Source of the DNA: Gammaproteobacteria bacterium
Lineage (GTDB): Bacteria; Pseudomonadota; Gammaproteobacteria; Pseudomonadales; Pseudohongiellaceae
Length of the DNA stretch: 46,400 nt
Assembly (NCBI GenBank): GCA_008081045.1
Contig: VMDC01000041.1
Location: 1-46,400 of the forward strand
Reading direction: 5' to 3'
Shown here one piece after another: positions 25,406-33,392 of this stretch (the first letter of the stretch is position 1; each line of letters starts with the position of its first letter). The notes beneath the pieces are model-generated. The model ran no database searches, had not been told where the DNA came from, and worked only from the letters and a program-made list of their open reading frames with translations. Made by a program: the position numbers and the translations under genes.

Positions 25406-26110
25406 ATGCTACACATCCTGAACATACGATGTATCTCCTTTAAGGCCAGCTGCCTCATGCTTGCGCTGTGTCTGCCACTCTGGCAAAACGCCTTGGCACA
25501 GCAGAATGCATCCGACGGCGAGCGCGTTGTGCATTTACTCGACGAGCCGCGCCATCGTCCCGTTCGCCAGCACGGTCAGCTTTATCTGCTCGACGTGCGT
25601 CTGAAACCCGGTGATGAATCCTTCGCCCACGTTCATGATCAGGCCATTCTGCTCACCTATATCAGCCTCGCCGGCGGTCCGCAGAATGGACGTGTCGGGG
25701 TCAACATCGACTATGCCTCAGACCCGCTCACTCACAAGGTCAGCAACGACGGGCCGGGTCTGTTTCACATCATGGCCCTTGTCCACGATGGCTCCGGGGA
25801 ACTGATCAGTGACAGCGACGAACCGGGCGGAATGGAAATCGCGCCTGAGATTGAAAACGCCTGGTTCCGGTCCTACCGCTATGAACTGGCGCCCGGTGAA
25901 ACAACCGCCATGCAGCAGCACATCAATCCGAGTTTCGTGATCCTGGGCAGTGAAGGCACCGTTCGGGTCAGTCGTGAAGATGGTCTGGCCCGGGAATTGG
26001 CCTACGCCGGCGAGTGGGCCTGGCGGGAGCCGGGTTCAGCGTATCAAATAACTAATGTCGGCGACTCAGCGGTCGCTATCATTGTGAATGAAGGTAGACA
26101 ACAGCACTAA
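25406..26110 (+). CDS. exported bicupin-like protein of unknown function
   Basis: This 234-residue protein has a signal peptide (to about residue 32, ending QNALAQ). Two cupin-like halves follow. The first has KPGDESFAHVHDQAILLTYI and the second has APGETTAMQQHINPSFVILG, each a Gly-Asp/Glu stretch followed by His residues that could bind a metal. I do not recognise a characterised homologue. It lies between a PQQ dehydrogenase gene and pckA, with no overlap to either. No clear Shine-Dalgarno precedes the ATG; an internal Met18 would still leave a signal peptide. Confidence 0.7.
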   Translation: MLHILNIRCISFKASCLMLALCLPLWQNALAQQNASDGERVVHLLDEPRHRPVRQHGQLYLLDVRLKPGDESFAHVHDQAILLTYISLAGGPQNGRVGVNIDYASDPLTHKVSNDGPGLFHIMALVHDGSGELISDSDEPGGMEIAPEIENAWFRSYRYELAPGETTAMQQHINPSFVILGSEGTVRVSREDGLARELAYAGEWAWREPGSAYQITNVGDSAVAIIVNEGRQQH

Positions 26111-26188
26111 ACATGCGTTTGTTGGCCTTTCTGGCCACACCTTTGCCATCGCGGGCTTCTTACGCGACACCCCAGCCTCTCTTAATCC

Positions 26189-26203
26189 TGTAGTAATACT
26201 ACT
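26189..26203 (+). promoter_or_regulatory. probable HexR operator upstream of pckA
   Basis: TGTAGTAATACTACT matches the palindromic HexR site of gammaproteobacteria (TGTARTwwwAYTACA, recalled) at 14 of 15 positions. HexR is an RpiR-type regulator of central carbon metabolism and pckA is a known target in several genera. The site ends 11 bases before the ATG at 26214, close enough that the downstream GTG start or a short leader should be considered. Confidence 0.65.
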
Positions 26204-26213
26204 TTTCTAACTC

Positions 26214-27863
26214 ATGCAGACGGAGTGCATATCTGTGCAAGCTATTGTTCAATCTGAAGAAATCGAAATCCTCCCTGACCTCAGTCAATACAACATCCAT
26301 GACGTCGCGGAAATTTACTACAACCCCAGTTATGAACTCCTGTTCGCGCATGAAACAGCCCCCTCACTGAGCGGCCATGAGCGCGCCACCGTCACAGAAT
26401 CAGGAGCCGTATCGGTAAATACCGGAGAATTTACCGGCCGTTCTCCCAAGGACAAATATCTGGTGAAGGATGACACAACCCGCGACACGGTGTGGTGGTC
26501 TGATCAAGGTGTTAACGACAACAAGGCCATCGGCGAAGTGGTCTGGTGTGATCTGAAGAATCTGGTTACCGAACAGCTGAGCGGTAAAGCGCTCTACGTT
26601 GTTGACGCATTCTGCGGGGCAGAACCGAAAACCCGTCTTCGCGTGCGCTTTATCACCGAGGTCGCCTGGCAGGCACACTTCGTTAAAAACATGTTTATCC
26701 GACCGACCCCCGAGCAGCTGGCAGATTTTGAACCAGATTTTGTGGTCATGAACGGAGCCAAATGCACGAACCCCAACTGGGAGAAGCAGGGCCTGAACTC
26801 GGAGAACTTCATTGCCTTCAACCTGACCGAAAGAATTCAGCTCATTGGCGGCACCTGGTATGGCGGCGAAATGAAAAAAGGCATGTTCTCAGTCATGAAC
26901 TATCTGTTGCCGCTGCAGGGTATCGCCTCAATGCACTGTTCAGCCAATGTCGGCAAAGACGGCTCTACCGCGATTTTTTTCGGGCTGTCCGGGACAGGAA
27001 AAACCACCCTCTCTACCGACCCCGATCGGGCCTTAATCGGGGATGATGAGCATGGCTGGGACGAACAGGGCGTCTTCAATTTCGAAGGCGGCTGTTATGC
27101 GAAAACAATCAATCTGAGTCCAGAGCATGAGCCGGACATCTATCAGGCGATCAGACGCGACGCCCTGCTGGAGAATGTCGCCGTGGATGAAACAGGACGG
27201 ATTGACTACAGCGACAGCTCCCGGACTGAAAATACCCGGGTGTCCTACCCGATTTACCACATTCAAAATATCGTGAAGCCGGCGTCCGTGGGAGGTCACG
27301 CCAAGCAGGTCATCTTTCTGACGGCGGATGCCTTCGGCGTTCTCCCGCCAGTCTCGAGATTAACCGATGCGCAGACCAAGTATCATTTCCTCTCAGGATT
27401 TACCGCCAAACTGGCAGGGACCGAGCGCGGGGTGACTGAACCCACTCCGACTTTCTCCAGCTGTTTTGGTGCGGCTTTTCTGTCTCTTCATCCCAGCCGC
27501 TATGCAGAAGTCCTGGTAGAACGCATGCAGGCCGCAGGGTCACGAGCCTATCTGGTCAACACCGGCTGGAATGGTACCGGCAAGCGGATCTCGATCGGGG
27601 CGACACGTCATATCATCAATGCCATCCTTAATGGCAGCATCGATGAAGCAGATACCGAGCAGTTACCCTATTTCGATCTCGCCGTGCCGCTCTCGGTAGC
27701 CGGCGTGGATGCAGCGCTTCTGGATCCACGTAAGAGCTTTGACGAGCCCGCTGAGTGGGACTCAAGAGCGAGAAAGTTGGCCACTCTGTTCATCCGGAAT
27801 TTCGAAAAATTCACCGACGACCCGTCTGCGGCGGCACTGGTTGCAGCTGGCCCTCAGGTCTGA
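26214..27863 (+). CDS. pckA: phosphoenolpyruvate carboxykinase (ATP)
   Basis: The 549-residue protein carries the family signatures [16 protein letters not shown] near 64-80, the P-loop [11 protein letters not shown] at 257-267, and [21 protein letters not shown]. It converts oxaloacetate and ATP to PEP, CO2 and ADP, the first step of gluconeogenesis, in the cytosol. That fits growth on acids such as the succinate and pyruvate made by the aromatic pathway. I list the ATG at 26214. GTG at 26235 is a good alternative, since GGAG lies nine bases before it and nothing suitable precedes the ATG; it would give 542 residues. A probable HexR site is just upstream and a strong terminator follows. Confidence 0.95.
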   Translation: MQTECISVQAIVQSEEIEILPDLSQYNIHDVAEIYYNPSYELLFAHETAPSLSGHERATVTESGAVSVNTGEFTGRSPKDKYLVKDDTTRDTVWWSDQGVNDNKAIGEVVWCDLKNLVTEQLSGKALYVVDAFCGAEPKTRLRVRFITEVAWQAHFVKNMFIRPTPEQLADFEPDFVVMNGAKCTNPNWEKQGLNSENFIAFNLTERIQLIGGTWYGGEMKKGMFSVMNYLLPLQGIASMHCSANVGKDGSTAIFFGLSGTGKTTLSTDPDRALIGDDEHGWDEQGVFNFEGGCYAKTINLSPEHEPDIYQAIRRDALLENVAVDETGRIDYSDSSRTENTRVSYPIYHIQNIVKPASVGGHAKQVIFLTADAFGVLPPVSRLTDAQTKYHFLSGFTAKLAGTERGVTEPTPTFSSCFGAAFLSLHPSRYAEVLVERMQAAGSRAYLVNTGWNGTGKRISIGATRHIINAILNGSIDEADTEQLPYFDLAVPLSVAGVDAALLDPRKSFDEPAEWDSRARKLATLFIRNFEKFTDDPSAAALVAAGPQV

Positions 27864-27900
27864 CGAGTGCAGCAAACCCTTGCGCGGGAGGCGTGAAGGC

Positions 27901-27931
27901 AAAAAAAAGGCGGCCACTGGCCGCCTTTTTT
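27901..27931. terminator. bidirectional intrinsic terminator
   Basis: GGCGGCC (27909-27915) pairs with GGCCGCC (27919-27925) around ACT. It is flanked by A8 on the left and T6 on the right, so it works as a Rho-independent terminator on both strands. It serves pckA and the convergent PQQ dehydrogenase B gene. Confidence 0.92.
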
Positions 27932-27945
27932 ATCGCCGGGACAAA

Positions 27946-29964
27946 TCAGTGCGCCCCGCTTTCCGCCTGAGCAGCAGGCAGAGCCAGCGCGGTCAGCTTG
28001 GAGCTGGTCTGCAGCATGATGTACTGATGCCCATCGTGCACCCAGCTGCTCATGCCATAGCTTGAGCGGGCAGGCGCTTCCATCTCGGCCGCAATCTCCC
28101 CGGTATCTTTGTCCAGAGCCCACAGCATAGGGGTACCGTCGGAGGCCTGGTCGGAATACACCAGCATGGTAGGCGTTACGACCATTGGCACCAGAGCACC
28201 GGTACCGGTATTACCGTAGACTGATTCCGAGACCCCCGCGCGTTCGAAGGCGTCCTTATAACGCTGCGGCGTTTCCCCGGTAGGTACAGTGAATTTCTTC
28301 TCACCGGTGTCCATGTCATAGGCGACGATCGTGCTGTAGGGCGGTTTCCAGATTGGCAGACCGCTCGGATGACGCGGCGGCCGCGCGGTCGCGCCGGGCA
28401 CGCCATTCGCATACTGCGCGGTGGTTGTGCCGGTCGAGTTCGGGAACAGCAGATCAGCCTCCTCGCCCGGAATCAGCCGCAAGGCAAAACACGCGGTGTG
28501 CTCTGAAAGGTAAAAGACATTGTTCACCGGGTCAGCCACCGGTGGTGAAGTGATGTTCACGCCACCCGCCCCGCCGGGACAGTTCATGGCCGCATACTTA
28601 CCCATGGGATTGTCAGCGTGGATCGGTGGATTAAATAGTCCCCCCATCACATAGTCTTCCATGGTAGCCAGTGACTGCGCCTTCAGCTCAGGCGTGAAAT
28701 CCAGCAGATCCTCCTCACCGATTCCCTGCATGGAATAGGGTTCCGGCCAGGTCACATGGGGCTGCGTAGGAGAAAGGACCTCTCCCGGCACGATTGATGC
28801 CGGAACCGCACGTTCCTCAATCGGCCAGACCGGCTCACCGGTGAGGCGGTTGAAGGTATACAACCAGCCCTGCTTGGTCGCCTGCACCACAGCAGGAATC
28901 TCCTGCCCGTCCACGCTGAGATCCATCAGCACAGGCGCTGTCGGCGTATCAAAGTTCCAGATTTCGTGATGGACGAACTGAAAGTGCCACGCACGCTCAC
29001 CGGTACTGGCGTTGAGCGCTATGATGCTCGCTCCGTAGAGATTATCGCCCGGGCGAAAGCCCCCGTAGTAATCGATGGTCGCGCTGTTGGTCGGAATGTA
29101 GACCAGGTCGTTCTCCGGATCAGCCGAGAGGGGCGCCCAGGAAGACACGTCTCCGGTCCATTCCCAGGCATCGTTTTCCCAGGTTTCGTGGCCGTATTCT
29201 CCGGGCTTGGGAATGACATTGAATTTCCATTTGAAATCGCCGGTGCGCAGGTCATAGGCGAGGATGTCGCCGGGTACATTTTCTATGCGCGCCTGGTGGT
29301 AGCCCTGTTCCGCAGAGTTACCCACCACGATTGTGTCGTTCACCACGATGGGCGGAGAAGACGACGTGATGTATCCGGTCTCAAGCGGGATGCCTTCATA
29401 GGGGTCGTAGGGATGACCCAGATCTTTCAGCATGTCCACGACACCGCTTTCCGGGAATCCGTCCACGCCAACCGGCGCACCCCAATCATCGAGCGGCACC
29501 CCGGTCTTGGCATCAAGCGCCGTCAGGAAAAAGCCCGGAGACACAATCAGCACCACGCCCCGTCCATCAATGTAGCCAAAGGCCACGCCTTTACCATAGT
29601 CGGCCCGCATGGAATATTCCGCGCGCGGGGTTTTTGGCTCGCGATAGGACCAGACGGTTTCACCGGTCTTCGGATCGATGGCGATGACATGGCGGTTATA
29701 GCCGGCCACTGTATAGAGCAGACCGTCGATCAAAGACGGCGTGGAACGGCCGCTTACCGCCCCGAAGCTGGCACCATCCCACTCCCAGGCCACTTCCAGA
29801 TCCCCGAAATTCTCCGGCGACAACTCGTCAGCAGTGGTGTAGCGCGTGTGCGCAAAGTCATTGCCAAGCGTGAACCATTGGTCAGCGTCTTGAGCTGAGG
29901 TCAGCCCCGGACTCATAAGCATAAGAAAGGTGAGCAAAACCTTTCTTAAATCAATAGCTTGCAT
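27946..29964 (-). CDS. periplasmic PQQ-dependent dehydrogenase (copy B), Asn at the aligned catalytic site
   Basis: This 672-residue paralogue of the product at 23282-25282 has a signal peptide (1-24, ending GLTSAQ). The two are alike nearly throughout, e.g. PYDPYEGIPLE, SSPPIVVNDTIVVGNSAEQ and WENDAWEWTGDVSSWAPLS. The active-site stretch reads HHEIWNFDTPTAP, with Asn337 at the aligned catalytic Asp position and Asp339 next but one, as in copy A. CPGGAGG appears where A has CPGGGGG. It has no haem or membrane domain. AAGGAGA precedes the ATG. The pair probably arose by duplication, and they face each other around the bicupin and pckA genes. Confidence 0.85.
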   Translation of the reverse strand: MQAIDLRKVLLTFLMLMSPGLTSAQDADQWFTLGNDFAHTRYTTADELSPENFGDLEVAWEWDGASFGAVSGRSTPSLIDGLLYTVAGYNRHVIAIDPKTGETVWSYREPKTPRAEYSMRADYGKGVAFGYIDGRGVVLIVSPGFFLTALDAKTGVPLDDWGAPVGVDGFPESGVVDMLKDLGHPYDPYEGIPLETGYITSSSPPIVVNDTIVVGNSAEQGYHQARIENVPGDILAYDLRTGDFKWKFNVIPKPGEYGHETWENDAWEWTGDVSSWAPLSADPENDLVYIPTNSATIDYYGGFRPGDNLYGASIIALNASTGERAWHFQFVHHEIWNFDTPTAPVLMDLSVDGQEIPAVVQATKQGWLYTFNRLTGEPVWPIEERAVPASIVPGEVLSPTQPHVTWPEPYSMQGIGEEDLLDFTPELKAQSLATMEDYVMGGLFNPPIHADNPMGKYAAMNCPGGAGGVNITSPPVADPVNNVFYLSEHTACFALRLIPGEEADLLFPNSTGTTTAQYANGVPGATARPPRHPSGLPIWKPPYSTIVAYDMDTGEKKFTVPTGETPQRYKDAFERAGVSESVYGNTGTGALVPMVVTPTMLVYSDQASDGTPMLWALDKDTGEIAAEMEAPARSSYGMSSWVHDGHQYIMLQTSSKLTALALPAAQAESGAH

Positions 29965-30113
29965 GGATTTCTCCTTCAGTTAAATAATCCGGTGCACCCG
30001 GCAGCGGGCTCCGGCGACGAATTCTTCAGCGAACTCGCCTGAACCTCCGGATTATCCGGCTTTTGAACGGGATTCCAAGCGCCTCAACTCCCTGAAAAGC
30101 AACAAAGTTTGTC

Positions 30114-30566
30114 TCACTCCGAAATCACCGGCTCACTGACCATCACGTAAGTCTCTTTGAAGATTTGCGGCATGCGTACGGCCTTGCCCGTATCGAGGTT
30201 GGTACAGACGAATTTGAAATGGCCGCGTGCCAGCGTCCGGCCAGATTCCGGATGGCGTATCTGAAACTGCCGGGCCAGTCTGACGCGCCCATCGGGATCG
30301 ACGATCCAGGTCGCCACTTCAAGCGCATCGCCTTGATAGGCTGAGCCCAAAAGCTGTACGTCGAAACTGATCGCGGCCATACCGCGGGCCATTGTTTTAC
30401 AGGTCACTTCATCCAACCCCAGAGAAGCCGAATGCGCAAACGCGCAATCGATCATCCACTGCACATAATTGTGAGTGGACACATGACCATATCCATCGAC
30501 ATGCCGGGCACTCGCAGTGACCGGAATGACAAAGGGGTGGGTTCTGTCCCAAAGTGCTTCTGACAT
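30114..30566 (-). CDS. acyl-CoA thioesterase of the hotdog fold (YbgC/4HBT-like)
   Basis: From the ATG at 30566 the protein is 150 residues. The 4HBT-type active-site pattern is seen in VDGYGHVSTHNYVQWMIDCA, where Asp and the N-terminal helix residues hold the thioester. The later VRLARQFQIRHPESG and LARGHFKFVCTN strands fit the fold. It would hydrolyse an acyl-CoA or aromatic acyl-CoA in the cytosol. The start is set by the G-rich sequence just before it; the 32 residues upstream in frame look like non-coding read-through. It follows the PQQ alcohol dehydrogenase after 96 bases on the same strand. Confidence 0.82.
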   Translation of the reverse strand: MSEALWDRTHPFVIPVTASARHVDGYGHVSTHNYVQWMIDCAFAHSASLGLDEVTCKTMARGMAAISFDVQLLGSAYQGDALEVATWIVDPDGRVRLARQFQIRHPESGRTLARGHFKFVCTNLDTGKAVRMPQIFKETYVMVSEPVISE

Positions 30567-30603
30567 ACAGACCCCCCAGGTTAAAGAGCAGGCGCGGTGC
30601 TGG

Positions 30604-30621
30604 CGGGGCCCACAGGCCCCG
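30604..30621 (-). other. short GC hairpin between alcohol dehydrogenase and thioesterase genes
   Basis: CGGGGCC (30604-30610) pairs with GGCCCCG (30615-30621) around CACA. With no T-run on the minus strand it may only weaken read-through into the thioesterase gene. Confidence 0.4.
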
Positions 30622-30662
30622 ATCACCACAGCGCTGAAGCCCCCATCACCGGTACCCGGCAA

Positions 30663-32348
30663 TCAGCCTTTCAGCGCGAAAGTAAACAGACTGTTACCCG
30701 AAATGATAGAGACATATTGCACGCCATCCACCATATAGGTCACAGGTGCCATGACGATCTGCCCACCCAGATTCTTGTGATAGAGCAATTCGCCACTTTT
30801 TGCGTCGAGCACGTGGAAGTACCCTTCCCGGCCGCCGGTGATCAGCAGATCAGTCACTGTGGTCAGCATGCCACTGTCGCTGACGTCATACTGTTCGAAC
30901 TCCCAGACTTCTTCCCCGGTATTCGGATCCATCGCCTTGAGCGAGGCATGCCCGACTTCATCCGTCCAGTTGTTTACCGGGTTGGTACGGCCAATGCCGA
31001 TCGTCGGTGCATCCGGCGCCGGCGCCAGCACACTGAACCCACCTCCGAGAAAGGCCCTGCCCGGGGTATATTCCTGCTCTTCTGAGCGATAAATCGTTGC
31101 GTAATCCTCCCAGGCACTGAAATAAAAGAGACCAGTACGTGGACTGAAAGAAGGCGGGTACCAGTTTGTCCCGCCCTGATTTCCCGGATAGGTTGGCATA
31201 CCGTCTGGCTGCGGCGTGATGATCGGCCGGCAGTTTTCATCCAGACCACTGGACCAGTTCACCCGCACATAGGGCTTGGCAACCAGACATTCACCGGATG
31301 TCCGGTCGAGGACATAGAAATAGCCGTTACGATTCGCCCACATCATCACCTTCTTGGGCATACCGTTCCAATTCAGATCCGCGAGCACCGGCACCTGAAC
31401 AGCGTCATAGTCGTAAGGGTCATTCGGCGTGAACTGGAAATACCATTCCAGCTCGCCCGTATCGACATCCAGCGCGATAACCGAGTCAGAGTAAAGATTG
31501 TCACCTGGGCGCTGCTCGTTGTTCCAGTCAGGCCCGGGATTACCGACCCCCCAGTAAACCTGATTCTGTTCTGCATCGAATGAGCCGGTTATCCATACGG
31601 GTGCTCCGCCATGCATCCAGTCATCGTCCTGCCAGGAATCGTGGCCGGGCTCGCCCGGGCCCGGAATAGTATAGGTTTTCCAGGCCTGCTCCCCGGTGTC
31701 TGCATAGTAAGCTGCGACGTAGCCTCGTATTCCGAATTCCCCGCCACCAATACCAACGAGCACTTTGTCTTTTACCGCCAGGGGCGCCATAGTCACTGAA
31801 TTAGCCAGTGCCACGTCACCCACTTCAGCGTCCCATAACACTTCACCGTTTATCCGATCGAGCGCAATCAGCCGAGCATCAAGGGTACCCATAAACACCC
31901 GATCATCCAGGACCGCGACCCCCCGATTATTTGCGCCACAACACACCCGGGCTCTCTCATCAGGCGTGTGCACGTATTTCCAGAACACCCTGCCGGTGAT
32001 CGCATCAACCGCCATAACGCTGTTCGGACGCTCGGTCACATACATGATGCCGTCAACCACAATAGGGTTCGATTGCCACGCACCGAACACCTGATTCTGC
32101 AGCACCCACTTAAGTTCAAGATCGCCCACATTATCCTGATTGATCTGATCAAGCAGGCTGTAGCGCTGGCTCATGTAGCCGCCGTTGTAGGTCAGCCAAT
32201 TCTGCGGCTCGTCGGCAGCGTTAAGAATGCGGTCATAAGGGACCTGAGCATTGGCAAGATAAAGGGATTGCCCCGCCAACAAGAGAGCCAGGCATCCTTT
32301 TAAAGCAGATTTGACGAGTTTAGCTATTCCCGTATTCAAAGTATTCAT
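30663..32348 (-). CDS. PQQ-dependent alcohol dehydrogenase with a lanthanide-type Asp-Tyr-Asp motif
   Basis: The 561-residue protein has a signal peptide (1-34, ending LANAQ). The vicinal Cys136-Cys137 in RVCCGANNRG is the disulfide next to PQQ in methanol/ethanol dehydrogenases. WMHGGAPVW and DRTSGECLVA are usual propeller stretches. The catalytic region reads NDPYDYDAV, with Asp313-Tyr314-Asp315. A second Asp two residues after the catalytic one is the feature of lanthanide-dependent enzymes (XoxF, PedH), while calcium enzymes have Ala, Ser or Thr. It lacks a haem domain; the cytochrome c gene two bases upstream is the likely electron acceptor. The alcohol substrate is unknown. Confidence 0.85.
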   Translation of the reverse strand: MNTLNTGIAKLVKSALKGCLALLLAGQSLYLANAQVPYDRILNAADEPQNWLTYNGGYMSQRYSLLDQINQDNVGDLELKWVLQNQVFGAWQSNPIVVDGIMYVTERPNSVMAVDAITGRVFWKYVHTPDERARVCCGANNRGVAVLDDRVFMGTLDARLIALDRINGEVLWDAEVGDVALANSVTMAPLAVKDKVLVGIGGGEFGIRGYVAAYYADTGEQAWKTYTIPGPGEPGHDSWQDDDWMHGGAPVWITGSFDAEQNQVYWGVGNPGPDWNNEQRPGDNLYSDSVIALDVDTGELEWYFQFTPNDPYDYDAVQVPVLADLNWNGMPKKVMMWANRNGYFYVLDRTSGECLVAKPYVRVNWSSGLDENCRPIITPQPDGMPTYPGNQGGTNWYPPSFSPRTGLFYFSAWEDYATIYRSEEQEYTPGRAFLGGGFSVLAPAPDAPTIGIGRTNPVNNWTDEVGHASLKAMDPNTGEEVWEFEQYDVSDSGMLTTVTDLLITGGREGYFHVLDAKSGELLYHKNLGGQIVMAPVTYMVDGVQYVSIISGNSLFTFALKG

Positions 32349-32350
32349 CC

Positions 32351-33148
32351 CTAGCTCTCCCCATCCAAAGTGAGCAAATAAGCAATGACGTCGGCCACTT
32401 CTGCCGGAGTCAGATTCGTCGGCCCCTTGCTTGGCGCTTCGCTGATCTCGTAAGTCACCAGATCGGCCTTAATCAGTGAACGCAAGCGTTCATTCGAGTC
32501 GATAAGCTGAACCGTGTAAGTATCCTCATTCAGCCGCCGTCCGATAATGGTTTCTTCATTACGGGTCACAATTCTGACCGGACGGTTGATGGGCAGAATC
32601 GCCGCAGCCGGATCGACCAGATTTAACTGCAGGTTGGCGGGTGAGCGCTCAACACCAATCGCGCTCAGATCAGGGGCTGTTCGTGGGCCCACTCCGTTTA
32701 CCCGATGGCAACTCGCGCATTCCCCCTTTCCCTGAAAAAGCGCCAGACCGCGCACCGCATCTCCGATGCGAATGGCAATTCCGTCAGGATCGAGCCCGGC
32801 CCTGATATAAGCGATCACCCCGCTCAACTCGGACTCTCGCAAATCAAATGCCGGCATCTGCCCCTGCGCCCGACCTTCCGTGATCACGCTTCTCAGATCA
32901 TCGTCTGACTGCGCTGAGCGAAACTCTCCCCGGGCCAGATTGATCCCGCTGACGAGATCACCCTGCGGACCATGACACAGTGCACATTCCCTTGAATAGA
33001 CCCGCAGACCCGCCTGAATGGCTTCGGACGTGTATTGATGGTCCCCTATCTCCTGTGCCTGACTCAGGCAGGGCAACGCGGTCAGCGTCACGATAACTGA
33101 GAATAGTCGGATCCTCGACCGGCGAAGACCCCTGATTTGCTTGCTCAT
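32351..33148 (-). CDS. exported dihaem cytochrome c, second domain with an insert
   Basis: This 265-residue protein has a signal peptide (to about residue 32, ending CLSQAQ) and two c-haem motifs, CALCH at 55-59 and CASCH at 144-148. The first domain has a likely Met ligand in GQMPAFD. The second has an insert around GRRLNEDTYTVQLID before PAEVADVIAYLLTL, like the haem-binding domain of large planctomycete-type cytochromes. It ends two bases before the PQQ alcohol dehydrogenase start, so the pair is one operon and the cytochrome probably takes electrons from that enzyme. Confidence 0.85.
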   Translation of the reverse strand: MSKQIRGLRRSRIRLFSVIVTLTALPCLSQAQEIGDHQYTSEAIQAGLRVYSRECALCHGPQGDLVSGINLARGEFRSAQSDDDLRSVITEGRAQGQMPAFDLRESELSGVIAYIRAGLDPDGIAIRIGDAVRGLALFQGKGECASCHRVNGVGPRTAPDLSAIGVERSPANLQLNLVDPAAAILPINRPVRIVTRNEETIIGRRLNEDTYTVQLIDSNERLRSLIKADLVTYEISEAPSKGPTNLTPAEVADVIAYLLTLDGES

Positions 33149-33392
33149 ATGGATACCTATAATGCGAGTAAACTGCGTTTAAGCATATAACCTAGCCGCG
33201 AGCAGGTCTATATGGACCAAAGCCCGCAAAGCGGCAATTCCGCTCAGGTTTCGAAACAAAATCGGGTTTGTTATATTCAGGCCGTACAGGCATTGAAGCA
33301 ACGCCGTCGGGCACGGAAATTCAACCTATATGCCTTCGCAATAAGGACAGCCCGAGGCCTGATCAAGAACAATAACAGCGAGGTAATCCACT

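Noticed and set aside
28966..29898. 310-codon plus-strand open frame opposite PQQ dehydrogenase B
   Set aside because: It is the antisense of a strongly supported gene; the protein is His/Arg/Val-rich as expected from reversed GC-rich codons, and has no domain. Similar antisense frames at 23192-24274, 41498-42439 and 44048-44911 were rejected for the same reason.
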